Source: Limnobaculum xujianqingii
GTDB taxonomy: Bacteria > Pseudomonadota > Gammaproteobacteria > Enterobacterales > Enterobacteriaceae
DNA length: 64,000 bases
Assembly: GCF_013394855.1 (NCBI RefSeq)
Contig: NZ_JABMLK010000002.1
Location: 1,364,001 to 1,428,000 of the forward strand
Direction of reading: 5' to 3'
How positions within the stretch are numbered: the stretch's first letter is position 1; each line of letters opens with the position of its first letter. The notes beneath the pieces were generated by a model, which searched no databases, was not told the DNA's origin, and saw only the letters and a program-made list of their open reading frames with translations. The position numbers and the translations under genes were made by a program. Positions 30,579-40,581 of this stretch are shown one piece after another.

Positions 30579-32379
30579 TCGCCTGCTCCTTCTTTAATGC
30601 CTCTTCTTTAGCCTGGGCTTCCGCCTCGGCACCGTATACACGTTTGGCCGGCGGGAGGGTGGTAATTTTCACATCACTGTACTCAATGCGCGGCGTGGTG
30701 CTGTCCGGGCTGTAGAACGCCAGTGAATGTTTCAGGAAGTTCACATCATCACGCTCGGTACAGCCGTCATCCAGACGCTGATGCGCGCCACGGGATTCAC
30801 GACGTAACAGCGCAGAGTGAGCCATACAGTCAGCCACATCCAGACCATGACCCAGCTCAATGGTGTACAGCAGGTCAGTATTGAACACGCTGGTGCGGTC
30901 AGTAATGCTGACGCGCTTGAAGCGGTCTTTCAACTCAGCAATCTTGTCGACGGTCTTCTGCATCAGTTCTTCGGTACGGTAGATACCACAACCTTCTTCC
31001 ATGCTCAGGCCCATCTCATCACGGATTTTCGACCAGTTCTCGGTGCCTTCCTGCTTAAGCAGGGCATGCAGACGGCCTTCGATATCCGCCACCTGGGCAT
31101 CCAGCGCGCTGCCGTTAGCCGGCGCGGCAGATTTGGCACGCTCAATGGCATGCTCACCGGCCACGCGACCGAATACCACCAGCTCAGCCAGGGAGTTGGA
31201 GCCCAGACGGTTAGCACCATGCATACCGACAGAGGAACATTCGCCCACGGCAAACAGACCCGCCAGACGGGTTTCACACTGCTGGTTGGTTTCAATCCCA
31301 CCCATGGTGTAGTGCGCGGTAGGACGAACCGGAATAGGCTCTTTCACCGGGTCCACGCCAACATAGGCTTTGGACAGTTCACAGATGAACGGCAGACGCT
31401 CAAGCAGTTTCTTCTCACCCAGGTGACGCAGGTCCAGATAGACCACATCGCCGCGCGGAGAAGGAATGGTACGACCGGCGCGCCATTCGTGCCAGAAAGC
31501 CTGGGAGACTTTGTCACGCGGACCCAGCTCCATGTATTTGTTTTCAGGTTTGCCCAGCGGGGTCTCAGGACCCATGCCGTAATCCTGCAGATAACGGTAA
31601 CCGTCTTTGTTGACCAGAATACCGCCTTCACCACGACACCCTTCGGTCATCAGGATACCGGAGCCCGGCAGACCGGTCGGGTGATACTGAACAAATTCCA
31701 TATCACGTAACGGAACGCCATGACGGAATGCCATGCCCATACCGTCACCGGTGACGATACCGCCGTTGGTGTTGTAACGGTAAACGCGTCCTGCGCCGCC
31801 GGTGGCCATGACCACGGCATTGGCACGGATTTGAATCAGGGAGCCTTCCATCATGTTCATGGCGACTAAACCGCGGACATGACCTTCGTCAGACAGCAGG
31901 TCGAGAACGAAGTGTTCATCAAAGCGCTTGATGTTAGGATACTTGAGTGAGGTCTGGAAAAGGGTGTGAAGCATATGGAAGCCGGTTTTATCGGCGGCAA
32001 ACCAGGTACGCTCAACTTTCATGCCGCCGAAGCGACGGACGTTGACGGAGCCGTCTTCTTTACGGCTCCAGGGGCATCCCCACTGTTCCATCTGCACCAT
32101 TTCGCGGGGGCTGTTTTCGACGAAGTACTGAACGACGTCCTGTTCACAGAGCCAGTCACCGCCGGCGACGGTATCATGGAAGTGGGACTCGAAGCTGTCT
32201 TCGGGCTTGATAACGGCAGCGGACCCGCCTTCGGCGGCCACGGTGTGGCTGCGCATGGGGTAGACTTTAGAAATCAGCGCAATGGTACTGTTGGGATTCG
32301 CTTCGGCAGCGGCAATGGCTGCACGAAGACCGCCACCACCTGCTCCGATGATAGCAATGTCTGCGTTAAAGGTTTGCAC
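30571..32379 (-). CDS. frdA: Fumarate reductase flavoprotein subunit FrdA
   Basis: The 602-residue catalytic subunit that reduces fumarate to succinate in anaerobic respiration. The N-terminal dinucleotide fold is [20 protein letters not shown], the covalent-FAD histidine lies in [10 protein letters not shown], and active-site pieces [10 protein letters not shown] and the arginine in [13 protein letters not shown] are present. Sampled 60-base stretches of this gene count at about 52 to 68 percent G+C, above the neighbouring genes, and long open frames occur on the opposite strand for that reason. In E. coli epmA is divergent from frdA; here a transporter operon follows instead. Confidence 0.98.
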   Translation of the reverse strand: MQTFNADIAIIGAGGGGLRAAIAAAEANPNSTIALISKVYPMRSHTVAAEGGSAAVIKPEDSFESHFHDTVAGGDWLCEQDVVQYFVENSPREMVQMEQWGCPWSRKEDGSVNVRRFGGMKVERTWFAADKTGFHMLHTLFQTSLKYPNIKRFDEHFVLDLLSDEGHVRGLVAMNMMEGSLIQIRANAVVMATGGAGRVYRYNTNGGIVTGDGMGMAFRHGVPLRDMEFVQYHPTGLPGSGILMTEGCRGEGGILVNKDGYRYLQDYGMGPETPLGKPENKYMELGPRDKVSQAFWHEWRAGRTIPSPRGDVVYLDLRHLGEKKLLERLPFICELSKAYVGVDPVKEPIPVRPTAHYTMGGIETNQQCETRLAGLFAVGECSSVGMHGANRLGSNSLAELVVFGRVAGEHAIERAKSAAPANGSALDAQVADIEGRLHALLKQEGTENWSKIRDEMGLSMEEGCGIYRTEELMQKTVDKIAELKDRFKRVSITDRTSVFNTDLLYTIELGHGLDVADCMAHSALLRRESRGAHQRLDDGCTERDDVNFLKHSLAFYSPDSTTPRIEYSDVKITTLPPAKRVYGAEAEAQAKEEALKKEQANV

Positions 32380-32487
32380 TGCATTCCTCCAAATGTTCCA
32401 GTTTAGTGGATGGGTTAAAGTTTTCTTATTGTGTGTGTAGCAACAGATTAATTATATGAACCGGCATATTATAGCCGAGCTGGCGAG

Positions 32488-32557
32488 CTTAATATGGCAT
32501 TTGCATCACTCTTTTGTTGTATGAGTGACAAAATATTTGTGCATTTGCCATATTAAG
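32488..32557. repeat. 70-bp inverted-repeat hairpin upstream of frdA
   Basis: CTTAATATGGCATTTGCA (32488-32505) is the reverse complement of 32540-32557 with two central mismatches, and an inner TCACTC/GAGTGA pair extends the stem. It lies between the stop of the transporter gene (32610) and the frdA start (32379), with no T run, so it is not a clear terminator. The remaining spacer must hold the frdA promoter; I found no perfect FNR box there. Confidence 0.75.
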
Positions 32558-32609
32558 TATGTGCTTTATTATTTTTATTGATTTAATTTCCAATGGGATA
32601 TTTAGGTAG

Positions 32610-34013
32610 TTACCATAAACCTAATACTTTCCACCACATTGATCCCACCCCGATCCAGATAATTAAATTTACTACCGAGAACAAAAATCCTATTTTCCAC
32701 CAGGTGCTAAGGTCAACATATCCGGCACCATAGTAGATAGGACCTGGTGCTCCGCTATAGTGTGTTATTGGCAAACAGATATTAGCCGTAAAAGCGAGTG
32801 CTAATGCTACAAGATAAGGTGGTGCACCAGCGGCAACCGCCACGGCAATAAATGCCGCATACATTGCGGAAATGTGCGCAGTCAGGCTGGCGAAAGCGTA
32901 GTGCGAATACATATAGATGATGACCAGTAAAAATAGCGTCATGATCCATGAATAGCCGCTCATAGAATGGCTGGCAGCATCGGCAAACCAGGGAATAAAG
33001 CCTTTTGCTGATAGCTGTGCCGCCAGCCCCACCAGACTGCCCATCCAGATTAAGGTGTCCCAGGCACCGGTTTCTTTGATCACATTGTCCCAGGTTAGTA
33101 CCTGTGTCATTAGCAGAAAAGAAACTGCCAGCATGGCTACCGTTGTGGCGCTTAAACCATTCCAGCCAGAAGTACACCATAGAAAGAGGGATATTAAGAA
33201 AACCGCTGCCAGAATTTTTTCGTGAGTGGTGATGGCGCCCATCTTTTTAAGCTCTTCACTGGCTATTATTTTTGCCTGTGGGATCTTCTTCAATTCTGGT
33301 GGATAGACGAGGTACATCAGCCATGGAATGGTAATAAAGGCAATCATTCCCGGTACGCAGGCTGCCAGAGCCCAGGTCCCCCAGGTGATTTCTACGCCGA
33401 TGGTTTTAGCGGCCAGCTCTACGATCATTGGGTTACCTGCCATGGCGGTCAGGAACATAGCGCAAACGACAGATTCAGTTTGATAAATAACCTGTAAGAA
33501 ATAAGCACCGGCTTTACGACTGGTTGGTCCGGGTTCAGAATCCAGCGCAGAAGCAAGACTACGGGCTATTGGAAAGATGATTCCCCCGGCACGAGCGGCG
33601 CTGGATGGTGTTGCTGGTGCCAGAATCAGATCGCTTAATGCCAGTGCGTAGCCCACTTTTAAAGTGCTGTCACCGATGGCTCTGAGGATCATATAGGCAA
33701 TACGGCGACCCAATCCGGTTTTGATAAATCCTCTGGCAAACAGAAACGCAGCCACAATTAGCCAAATGGCGCCAGAGCTAAAGCCTGATAAGGCTTCAGA
33801 GAGCTTTAACGTGTCGGTTAGTACAATCGCTGTGATACCGATAAAGGCAACCGCGCCAACAGGCACGGGTTGCAGAATGAATCCGATGATGATGGCAACC
33901 ATTAAGGCAAACAGATGCCACGCCTGAGGTGTTAACCCTTCTGGTACCGGAATAAACCAGATAGCTATCCCAATCAGAATCGTCACCAGCCCTTTTATTA
34001 AATTATTGGACAT
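32610..34013 (-). CDS. DASS-family anion (di/tricarboxylate) transporter
   Basis: A 467-residue membrane protein with about twelve hydrophobic segments, of the divalent anion:Na+ symporter or CitT-type exchanger family. Family marks are the SNT-like loops around LAPATPSSAARAGGIIFPIA and AFTANICLPITHYSGAPGPIYYGAGY. It lies 177 bp after the lyase gene in the same direction and just before frdA. It is likely to import the lyase substrate, or to exchange it for succinate made by fumarate reductase. Citrate or tartrate specificity cannot be read from sequence. Confidence 0.85.
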   Translation of the reverse strand: MSNNLIKGLVTILIGIAIWFIPVPEGLTPQAWHLFALMVAIIIGFILQPVPVGAVAFIGITAIVLTDTLKLSEALSGFSSGAIWLIVAAFLFARGFIKTGLGRRIAYMILRAIGDSTLKVGYALALSDLILAPATPSSAARAGGIIFPIARSLASALDSEPGPTSRKAGAYFLQVIYQTESVVCAMFLTAMAGNPMIVELAAKTIGVEITWGTWALAACVPGMIAFITIPWLMYLVYPPELKKIPQAKIIASEELKKMGAITTHEKILAAVFLISLFLWCTSGWNGLSATTVAMLAVSFLLMTQVLTWDNVIKETGAWDTLIWMGSLVGLAAQLSAKGFIPWFADAASHSMSGYSWIMTLFLLVIIYMYSHYAFASLTAHISAMYAAFIAVAVAAGAPPYLVALALAFTANICLPITHYSGAPGPIYYGAGYVDLSTWWKIGFLFSVVNLIIWIGVGSMWWKVLGLW

Positions 34014-34189
34014 ATGACCTCCATGCAGGGGGTATTACTGGCCGGGCAGATAAAATAATTGTTTGAGCTTTCTTTATTTTTATCTCTTTGCTGGCGCAAT
34101 AATAACCACCCCATTTATTGTTATTTTTGTACAGTCATTGATATCGGGTACCAATGACAGAAGCCGCAATTAGCTTTTGTTGCCATGCA

Positions 34190-35542
34190 TTACTTCACTG
34201 CCGGACGTTTAGCCAACACGCGGTCAACAAAGGTGGTTGCAAGTCCGATGTAGTTATGTGGGTTCAGCATTTGTTTGATCTCATCAGTAGTGAAGTGCTG
34301 CATGACTTCAGGATGGGCGAGCAGGGCATCCTGCATGGCGATGTCTTTTTCGAAGGCATCCATACAGATGGTGTAGACAATTTCGTGGGCAGTTAAGCGG
34401 CCCATTTTAGCGCCCAGATGCATCATCACTGACTCTGACAGCATCAAACCTTTCAGGCAGCTAAGGTTTTTCTCCATTTTTTCCGGATAAACCATCAAGT
34501 TTTCCAGAATATCTACGCTTTTCTCTAATGCGGCATCCAGCAGGTGACAGGCTCTCTGTACGAAATCCCATTCGGCAATTTCACAGCTCCAGTCACGTTC
34601 GTTTTCACAGTTCATAGCTTCAACCGCTAATGGTGCCAGAGCGCGTACGCTGCGGGTCAGGGCGATGACGTTTTCACAAACTTGTGGGTTGCGCTTATGT
34701 GGCATGGTGCTGCTGCCAACTTTGCCCATAAAGAACGGCTCTTCCAGTTCGCCAATCTCAGTACGTTGTAAAGTGAGAACTTCACGGGTAACTTTACCGA
34801 TTGTGCCGGCAACTAGCGCCAGTACGTTGATAAATTCGGCAATATTGTCTCGTGCTGAGTGCCATGCAATATCTGGCGCGTTTAGTTTTAGCTCTTTCAT
34901 CATTAATTCTTGTACTTTGAGCCCCTCAGTTTCTAAAGAGGCTAAAGTGCCTACTGCGCCGGAGAATTGACCGACAAACAGACGTGGCGTGATCTCGTTC
35001 AGACGAGTAACGTGACGAGAGAACTCTGATGCCCACACAGCGGCTTTAAAGCCCATAGTAATTGGAAGTGCATGTTGTACGTGGGTGCGACCTGCCATCA
35101 CCACATGCTTATATTTTTCCGCCAGTACATAGCAGGCCGATTCACACTGTTGCACTTTTTTTAGCAGTACCGCATGGGCCTCACGAATTTGCAGAACCAG
35201 GCCGGTATCCACGATATCCTGGCTGGTAGCTCCCCAGTGCACGAATTCCCCGGCGTTATTATCCAGTACGTTTTTAAACGCTTTTAGCAACGGAACGATA
35301 GTGATAGAGCTTTTATAGAATTCACCAATGGAAGGGATATCCAGCAAATCGGCATTGGCTTTACTGCAAATTTCTTTCATGGCTTCCTGTGGAATGATTC
35401 CCAGCGTGCCTTCGGCTTTTGCCAGTGCTGCTTCAGTATCCAGCCATTTCTGAACCAGATTCTTATCGCTAAAAATAGTGCGCATTTCTTGAGTGCTGAA
35501 AAGAGGGCCAAAAACCTGACTATCGATAACAGTAGAGTTCAT
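34190..35542 (-). CDS. PcaB/PurB-type lyase of the fumarase superfamily, substrate unknown
   Basis: A 450-residue member of the fumarase/aspartase superfamily, in the adenylosuccinate-lyase/PcaB branch. The three conserved regions are present: HWGATSQDIVDT (102-113), GRTHVQHALP (151-160) and the signature GSSTMPHKRNP (276-286) with the catalytic serine. Most members eliminate fumarate from a substituted succinate; PcaB is the exception and cyclises carboxymuconate. It is not PurB itself, which differs in length and context. The DASS transporter downstream, the divergent LacI-type regulator upstream and the frd operon nearby suggest a fumarate-yielding catabolic step. Confidence 0.85.
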   Translation of the reverse strand: MNSTVIDSQVFGPLFSTQEMRTIFSDKNLVQKWLDTEAALAKAEGTLGIIPQEAMKEICSKANADLLDIPSIGEFYKSSITIVPLLKAFKNVLDNNAGEFVHWGATSQDIVDTGLVLQIREAHAVLLKKVQQCESACYVLAEKYKHVVMAGRTHVQHALPITMGFKAAVWASEFSRHVTRLNEITPRLFVGQFSGAVGTLASLETEGLKVQELMMKELKLNAPDIAWHSARDNIAEFINVLALVAGTIGKVTREVLTLQRTEIGELEEPFFMGKVGSSTMPHKRNPQVCENVIALTRSVRALAPLAVEAMNCENERDWSCEIAEWDFVQRACHLLDAALEKSVDILENLMVYPEKMEKNLSCLKGLMLSESVMMHLGAKMGRLTAHEIVYTICMDAFEKDIAMQDALLAHPEVMQHFTTDEIKQMLNPHNYIGLATTFVDRVLAKRPAVK

Positions 35543-35553
35543 GTTACATCTCC

Positions 35554-35691
35554 AGTTTAACGTTAAACTAAAAAGGGAAAAATAATCAGGAAGTGGGCCA
35601 TCAGCATTTTTGAAGCTGGCTTATAGGGTTTAAGCCACCGCTGAGATACCTGTTCCTGAGTAGTTTGTTAAATTCACTTTAACGTTAAACT
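35554..35691. promoter_or_regulatory. Two LacI-type operators around the lyase promoter
   Basis: AGTTTAACGTTAAACT (35554-35569) is a perfect 16-bp palindrome 12 bases before the lyase start; ACTTTAACGTTAAACT (35676-35691) repeats it with one change. Centres are 122 bp apart, with the central CG typical of LacI-family operators. They lie in the spacer shared with the divergent LacI-type gene at 35875, which is the obvious binder. The left copy would also cover the ribosome-site region of the lyase. Confidence 0.8.
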
Positions 35692-35874
35692 TGTGCGTAA
35701 ATTATTTCCATACAAAAATTGTGGTTTGTGAGCTGAGTTACAAATAAAAATTTTTAATGTTATAAAACAATGTGTTGTAAAATGACTAAATTATACCTGT
35801 GATGGGTGAAGCGGCTAGCGTAATTCCGTATACTGTTTTCCCGGTTAAATATTGATGTTTGTTAAAGGTTGGAC

Positions 35875-36924
35875 ATGAGCGAAAAGCGTAGCAGTCGAAT
35901 TACGGTAAAAGACATAGCAAAGATTGTCGGAGTATCGGCTACCGCTGTTTCAATGGCCTTAAATAATCGGGGGGCGTTGACTGATAGCCGTCGGGAAGAG
36001 ATTAAAAGAGTCGCGGCGGAATTAGGTTATGTGCCGAATGCCGGGGCGCGTTCTTTACGCGGTAGCCACACACGCTCATTTGGTGTGGTGATTAACTATT
36101 TCAATAACCCATTTTTCCATGACTTTTTTATGGGTCTGGAAGATGTAACCAATAAGATCGATTTTTCTTACTGGGTATCTCAAACCTGGGACGATTTGGA
36201 GCAGGAGCAAAAGCAGGTAAGAAAACTGGCTCAGCTTGGTGTGGATGGGTTGATTGTACTTCCCTGTTCCAAAGAGATTTCCCATCTGACAGAGATGACT
36301 TCCCGCTTTAATATCCCTCTGGTGTTAATCAGTCACTCGTTGGAACAGCATTTTCCGGCGGTAGTGGCGGATAACATTGTCGGCGCCAGAATGGCAACGG
36401 AGCATTTGCTGTCGCTGAAAGACCGACCTGTATTACATATTGCCGGACCGGTGCAGGCTAAGTCGGGTATTCAGGAGCGATATCAGGGCTATTGCCAGGC
36501 AATGGCAGCGGCAGATCCTGAGTTTGATGCACAGCGTAGCGTGTTTTATGTTGAACGATTACGTGCTGAAGATGGCTATGAAATTATGTCGGAAATTTTG
36601 AAATATTATTCATTACCGCTGTCATTATTTGTCGTGAATGATGAAACTGCTTTAGGGGTGTTGAATTATTGCCATAATAATAACTTAAGGGTGCCTGAAG
36701 ATATTTCAGTGGTTGGTTTTTCTGATATTGATTTATTAGAGAGTTTGAATATTTCTCTATCTACAGTGGCTATTCCCCGTCGTGAAATGGGACAATATGC
36801 GGCACATAAATTATTATCTAAAATAGATTTACCACATCAAAATAAACACAATTTAGGTGACAATGAAATAATAACAACCCTACCGGTATCATTGATTATC
36901 AGAGATTCTTCGCGTATCAGGTAA
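35875..36924 (+). CDS. LacI-family transcriptional regulator
   Basis: A 349-residue LacI/GalR protein. The helix-turn-helix is ITVKDIAKIVGVSATAVSMALNNRG, followed by a hinge with GARSLRGSHTRSFGVVINYF and a periplasmic-binding-protein-like effector domain ending VPEDISVVGFSDIDLLESL. The ATG at 35875 follows AAAGG with six-base spacing; a TTG two codons earlier is less likely. It is divergent from the lyase-DASS unit and probably represses it through the TTTAACGTTAAA palindromes. The inducer is unknown. Confidence 0.9.
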   Translation: MSEKRSSRITVKDIAKIVGVSATAVSMALNNRGALTDSRREEIKRVAAELGYVPNAGARSLRGSHTRSFGVVINYFNNPFFHDFFMGLEDVTNKIDFSYWVSQTWDDLEQEQKQVRKLAQLGVDGLIVLPCSKEISHLTEMTSRFNIPLVLISHSLEQHFPAVVADNIVGARMATEHLLSLKDRPVLHIAGPVQAKSGIQERYQGYCQAMAAADPEFDAQRSVFYVERLRAEDGYEIMSEILKYYSLPLSLFVVNDETALGVLNYCHNNNLRVPEDISVVGFSDIDLLESLNISLSTVAIPRREMGQYAAHKLLSKIDLPHQNKHNLGDNEIITTLPVSLIIRDSSRIR

Positions 36925-37204
36925 TATTATTATTTGTGAAATGATTCCTATTTGTAAATTAATTATTTAATTGATTTTAAAGTATATTTATATTTTGTTA
37001 CTTATTGTTTTTTCCTATTCTGACCCCTCCTGATCAATATCAAAAATTTTGAATATCGTCCTGAGTATAATCAAATATGGTTATATAAAATAAGCTAATG
37101 TTACCAATTATTAATTCATTGTTAATTTTATGTTCATGGCATGCATTTGCTGAATCGTTTTTAGTCACATATCAATGAAAAATTGGACCTATGTTCCATG
37201 GTGT

Positions 37205-37245
37205 TTGATAAAGATCAAACGAGGTTTGTTTCATAGGCCTAACAT
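37205..37245 (+). promoter_or_regulatory. FNR-dependent promoter of the hyb-hyp operon
   Basis: TTGATAAAGATCAA (37205-37218) is a perfect FNR box (TTGAT-N4-ATCAA). A -10-like TAACAT at 37240-37245 puts the box centre about 41 bases before the expected start, the class II activator position. This predicts anaerobic induction. The rest of 36925-37204 is AT-rich DNA without other features I can support. Confidence 0.85.
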
Positions 37246-37305
37246 TTGTCCACTAAATTCGTATAAATGAACAATGTCGTTAGTCACCGTAAAGGAATAA
37301 TTATA

Positions 37306-38424
37306 ATGATAGAAGACAACCCTCTTCTTCCTTCCCACGGTATTAATCGCCGTGATTTTATGAAGCTGTGTACTGCGCTGGCTGCCACTATGGGCCTGAG
37401 CGCAAATGCAGCAGCTGAAATTGCGGAATCGGTTAGTAACCCTCAACGTCCGCCGGTTATCTGGATCGGGGCGCAAGAGTGTACGGGATGTACGGAATCG
37501 TTGCTGCGTGCGACTCACCCAACCGTTGAGAACCTGATACTGGAAACCATTTCACTTGAGTACCATGAAGTGCTTTCTGCTGCTTTCGGTCATCAGGTTG
37601 AAGAAAACAAGCACAATGCCATTGAGAAATACAAAGGGCAGTATGTACTGGTCGTTGATGGTTCGATCCCATTAAAAGATAACGGCATCTACTGTATGGT
37701 GGCGGGTGAACCAATTATCGATCATATTCGTAAAGCGGCTGAACATGCTGCGGCGATTATCGCGATTGGTTCATGTGCGGCATGGGGTGGTGTAGCGGCT
37801 GCGGGTGTTAACCCGACCGGCGCTGTTGGCCTGCAGGAAATTCTTCCTGGTAAAACGGTAATTAATATTCCTGGTTGCCCACCAAATCCACATAACTTCC
37901 TGGCAACCGTTGCTCACATTATTACTTTCGGTAAAGCGCCTAAACTGGACGCTAAAAACCGCCCTACCTTTGTTTATGGTCGTTTGATTCACGAACACTG
38001 CGAACGTCGTCCACATTTCGATGCTGGTCGCTTTGCGAAAGAGTTTGGTGATGATGGCCACCGTGAAGGTTGGTGTTTATACCATTTAGGCTGTAAAGGC
38101 CCTGAGACTTACGGTAACTGCTCAACGCTACAATTCTGTGACGTTGGTGGTGTATGGCCTGTTGCTATTGGTCACCCTTGCTATGGCTGTAACGAAGAAG
38201 GGGTTGGCTTCCATAAAGGTATCCACCAACTGGCCAGCGTTGAAAACCCAACGCCGCGTTATGCGAAGCCAGATGTTGATAACCGGGAAGGTGGAAGTGT
38301 TTCACCAACGGCTGTTGGCCTGATTGGCGGTATAGCTGGTCTGGTTGCCGGGGTAAGCGTGATGGCGGTTCGTGAACTTGGACGTCAGCAAAAGAAAGAC
38401 GATACTGACTCACGGGGAGAATAA
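37306..38424 (+). CDS. hybO: Hydrogenase-2 small subunit HybO
   Basis: The 372-residue electron-transfer subunit of the membrane-bound, H2-oxidising [NiFe] hydrogenase 2. It has a twin-arginine signal (NRRDFMK), the proximal-cluster motif [12 protein letters not shown], further cluster cysteines in [28 protein letters not shown] and [11 protein letters not shown], and a C-terminal membrane helix. The ATG at 37306 follows AAAGGA and matches the E. coli N-terminus. First gene of hybOABCDE-hypABCDE. Confidence 0.98.
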   Translation: MIEDNPLLPSHGINRRDFMKLCTALAATMGLSANAAAEIAESVSNPQRPPVIWIGAQECTGCTESLLRATHPTVENLILETISLEYHEVLSAAFGHQVEENKHNAIEKYKGQYVLVVDGSIPLKDNGIYCMVAGEPIIDHIRKAAEHAAAIIAIGSCAAWGGVAAAGVNPTGAVGLQEILPGKTVINIPGCPPNPHNFLATVAHIITFGKAPKLDAKNRPTFVYGRLIHEHCERRPHFDAGRFAKEFGDDGHREGWCLYHLGCKGPETYGNCSTLQFCDVGGVWPVAIGHPCYGCNEEGVGFHKGIHQLASVENPTPRYAKPDVDNREGGSVSPTAVGLIGGIAGLVAGVSVMAVRELGRQQKKDDTDSRGE

Positions 38425-38426
38425 CC

Positions 38427-39416
38427 GTGAATAGACGCAATTTCCTTAAAATAGCTTCAGGTGGTGCGCTGCTGGTGGGTGGTACGTCTACCGCCCTTGC
38501 GGCTGCTGAGAATAAACCACCTATTCCGGGTTCTCTGGGGATGTTATATGACTCAACACTTTGCGTGGGCTGTCAGGCTTGTGTGACAAAGTGTCAGGAC
38601 ATTAACCATCCACAGCGTAATCCTATTGGCAATCAAACCTGGTCAAACAACGATAAGCTGTCCCCTTATACCAACAACATCATTCAGGTGTGGAGTAGTG
38701 GTACTGGCGAACATAAAGATCAGGAAGTAGACGGTTACGCCTATATCAAGAAGCAGTGTATGCACTGTGTTGATCCAAACTGCGTTTCAGTTTGTCCGGT
38801 ATCTGCGCTGAAGAAAGATCCAAAGACCGGCATCGTTCACTACGACGCTGATATCTGTACCGGCTGTCGTTACTGCATGGTGGGTTGCCCATATAACATT
38901 CCTAAGTATGACTATAACAACCCGTTTGGTGAGTTACATAAATGTGAGCTGTGTAATCAGAAAGGTGTTGAGCGTCTGGATAAAGGTGGTTTACCGGGCT
39001 GTGTGGAAGTCTGTCCTGCTGGTGCCGTGATTTTTGGGACGCGTGAAGAACTGATGGCGGAAGCCAAGAAGCGTCTGGCGTTGAAAGCGGGTGATGAGTA
39101 TCACTATCCTCGTCAAACGTTAACCAGTAACGATCCTTATATTCATACGGTTCCGAATTACTATCCTCATCTCTATGGTGAAAAAGAGGGCGGTGGTACT
39201 CAGGTATTAGTGCTGACTGGTGTTCCTTTTAAAAACCTTGATTTACCAGAAGTTGCAGAGCTCTCTACCGGCGCACGTTCTGAAAATATTCAGCATACGG
39301 TTTATAAAGGCATGATGTTGCCGCTGGCCGTTTTAGCGGGCTTAACCGTGTTGGTTCGTCGTAATACTAAAAACGACCATCACGAAGAAGGAGATGATAA
39401 TGAGCACACATCATAA
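38427..39416 (+). CDS. hybA: Hydrogenase-2 ferredoxin-like subunit HybA
   Basis: A 329-residue periplasmic iron-sulfur protein carrying electrons from HybO to HybB. It has a twin-arginine-like start NRRNFLK, four cysteine sets ([45 protein letters not shown]...CVEVCP) and a C-terminal membrane helix. The start is GTG at 38427, two bases after hybO, following GGGGAG. Confidence 0.97.
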   Translation: MNRRNFLKIASGGALLVGGTSTALAAAENKPPIPGSLGMLYDSTLCVGCQACVTKCQDINHPQRNPIGNQTWSNNDKLSPYTNNIIQVWSSGTGEHKDQEVDGYAYIKKQCMHCVDPNCVSVCPVSALKKDPKTGIVHYDADICTGCRYCMVGCPYNIPKYDYNNPFGELHKCELCNQKGVERLDKGGLPGCVEVCPAGAVIFGTREELMAEAKKRLALKAGDEYHYPRQTLTSNDPYIHTVPNYYPHLYGEKEGGGTQVLVLTGVPFKNLDLPEVAELSTGARSENIQHTVYKGMMLPLAVLAGLTVLVRRNTKNDHHEEGDDNEHTS

Positions 39417-40581
39417 GCCAACGCCGCTGGGCGGCAAACTTGTCAGCTGGCCGATTATCGTATTCGGACCGTTGGTTGTGCTGTGCTTAATTTTTGTGGT
39501 TAAGCGTTTAGTCTTTGGTCTGGGCTCAGTATCCGATCTGAACGGCGGTTATCCGTGGGGTATCTGGATCGCTTTTGACCTGTTAATCGGCACCGGTTTT
39601 GCCTGTGGTGGTTGGGCGTTAGCCTGGGCAGTATATGTCTTTAATAAAGGCGAATACCATCCTCTGGTTCGTCCTGCGCTGTTGGCCAGCCTGTTTGGTT
39701 ACTCTCTGGGTGGTCTGTCGATTACCATCGACGTAGGCCGTTACTGGAACTTACCGTATTTCTACATTCCGGGTTATTTCAACGTGAACTCGGTGCTGTT
39801 TGAAACGGCGGTATGTATGACCATCTATATTGGCGTCATGGCATTAGAGTTCGCTCCAGCACTGTTTGAGCGTATGGGATGGAAAGTTTCTCTGAAGCGC
39901 CTGAATAAAGCGATGTTCTTTATTATTGCGCTGGGTGCATTACTGCCAACCATGCACCAATCATCAATGGGTTCTCTGATGATTGCTGCGGGCCATAAAG
40001 TCCACCCAATTTGGCAAAGCTATGAAATGCTACCGCTTTACTCATTGCTGACTGCGTTCATTATGGGATTCTCAATAGTGATATTCGAAGGATCGCTGGT
40101 GCAGGCGGGGCTGAGGGGTAAAGGGCAGGATGAGAAAGATATGTTCAGGAAGCTGATGGGTATCATTAGCGTATTCCTGCTGCTCTTCCTGGTATTGCGT
40201 TTTGGTGAACTGGTTTACCGAGATAAGCTGTCCTATATCTTTGCCGGTGACTTCTATGCACTGATGTTCTGGATTGAAATCGCACTGCTGCTATTCCCGC
40301 TGGTGGTCTTCCGTTTCCGTAAATGGGCTAACGATTCTCGTATGCTGTTTATCGGTGCCGTCAGTATGCTGTTGGGTTGCGCTATGTGGCGTATGTCTTA
40401 CTCCCTGGTGGCGTTTAACCCAGGTGGTGGCTACCACTATTTCCCAACCTGGGAAGAACTGTTAATTTCAATTGGCTTTGTGAGTATCGAGATATGTGCC
40501 TATATCTTGTTGATTCGTCTACTGCCGATTATTCCTTCTTTAAAAAATCTTCATAAGAATCAAGAGGCTAGTAAAGCATGA
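39400..40581 (+). CDS. hybB: Hydrogenase-2 integral membrane subunit HybB
   Basis: A 393-residue polytopic membrane protein of the NrfD/PsrC family that hands electrons to the quinone pool. [20 protein letters not shown] and [15 protein letters not shown] are near-identical to E. coli. The ATG at 39400 follows GAAGGAG and overlaps hybA by 17 bp; it overlaps hybC by 4 bp. Confidence 0.97.
   Translation: MSTHHKPTPLGGKLVSWPIIVFGPLVVLCLIFVVKRLVFGLGSVSDLNGGYPWGIWIAFDLLIGTGFACGGWALAWAVYVFNKGEYHPLVRPALLASLFGYSLGGLSITIDVGRYWNLPYFYIPGYFNVNSVLFETAVCMTIYIGVMALEFAPALFERMGWKVSLKRLNKAMFFIIALGALLPTMHQSSMGSLMIAAGHKVHPIWQSYEMLPLYSLLTAFIMGFSIVIFEGSLVQAGLRGKGQDEKDMFRKLMGIISVFLLLFLVLRFGELVYRDKLSYIFAGDFYALMFWIEIALLLFPLVVFRFRKWANDSRMLFIGAVSMLLGCAMWRMSYSLVAFNPGGGYHYFPTWEELLISIGFVSIEICAYILLIRLLPIIPSLKNLHKNQEASKA

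Noticed and set aside
30817..31710. Long open frame (297 codons) opposite frdA
   Set aside because: It lies wholly antisense to a well conserved gene with high G+C; composition alone explains the absence of stops.
32380..32487. FNR box before frdA
   Set aside because: Expected from E. coli, but I found no TTGAT-N4-ATCAA match in the spacer.
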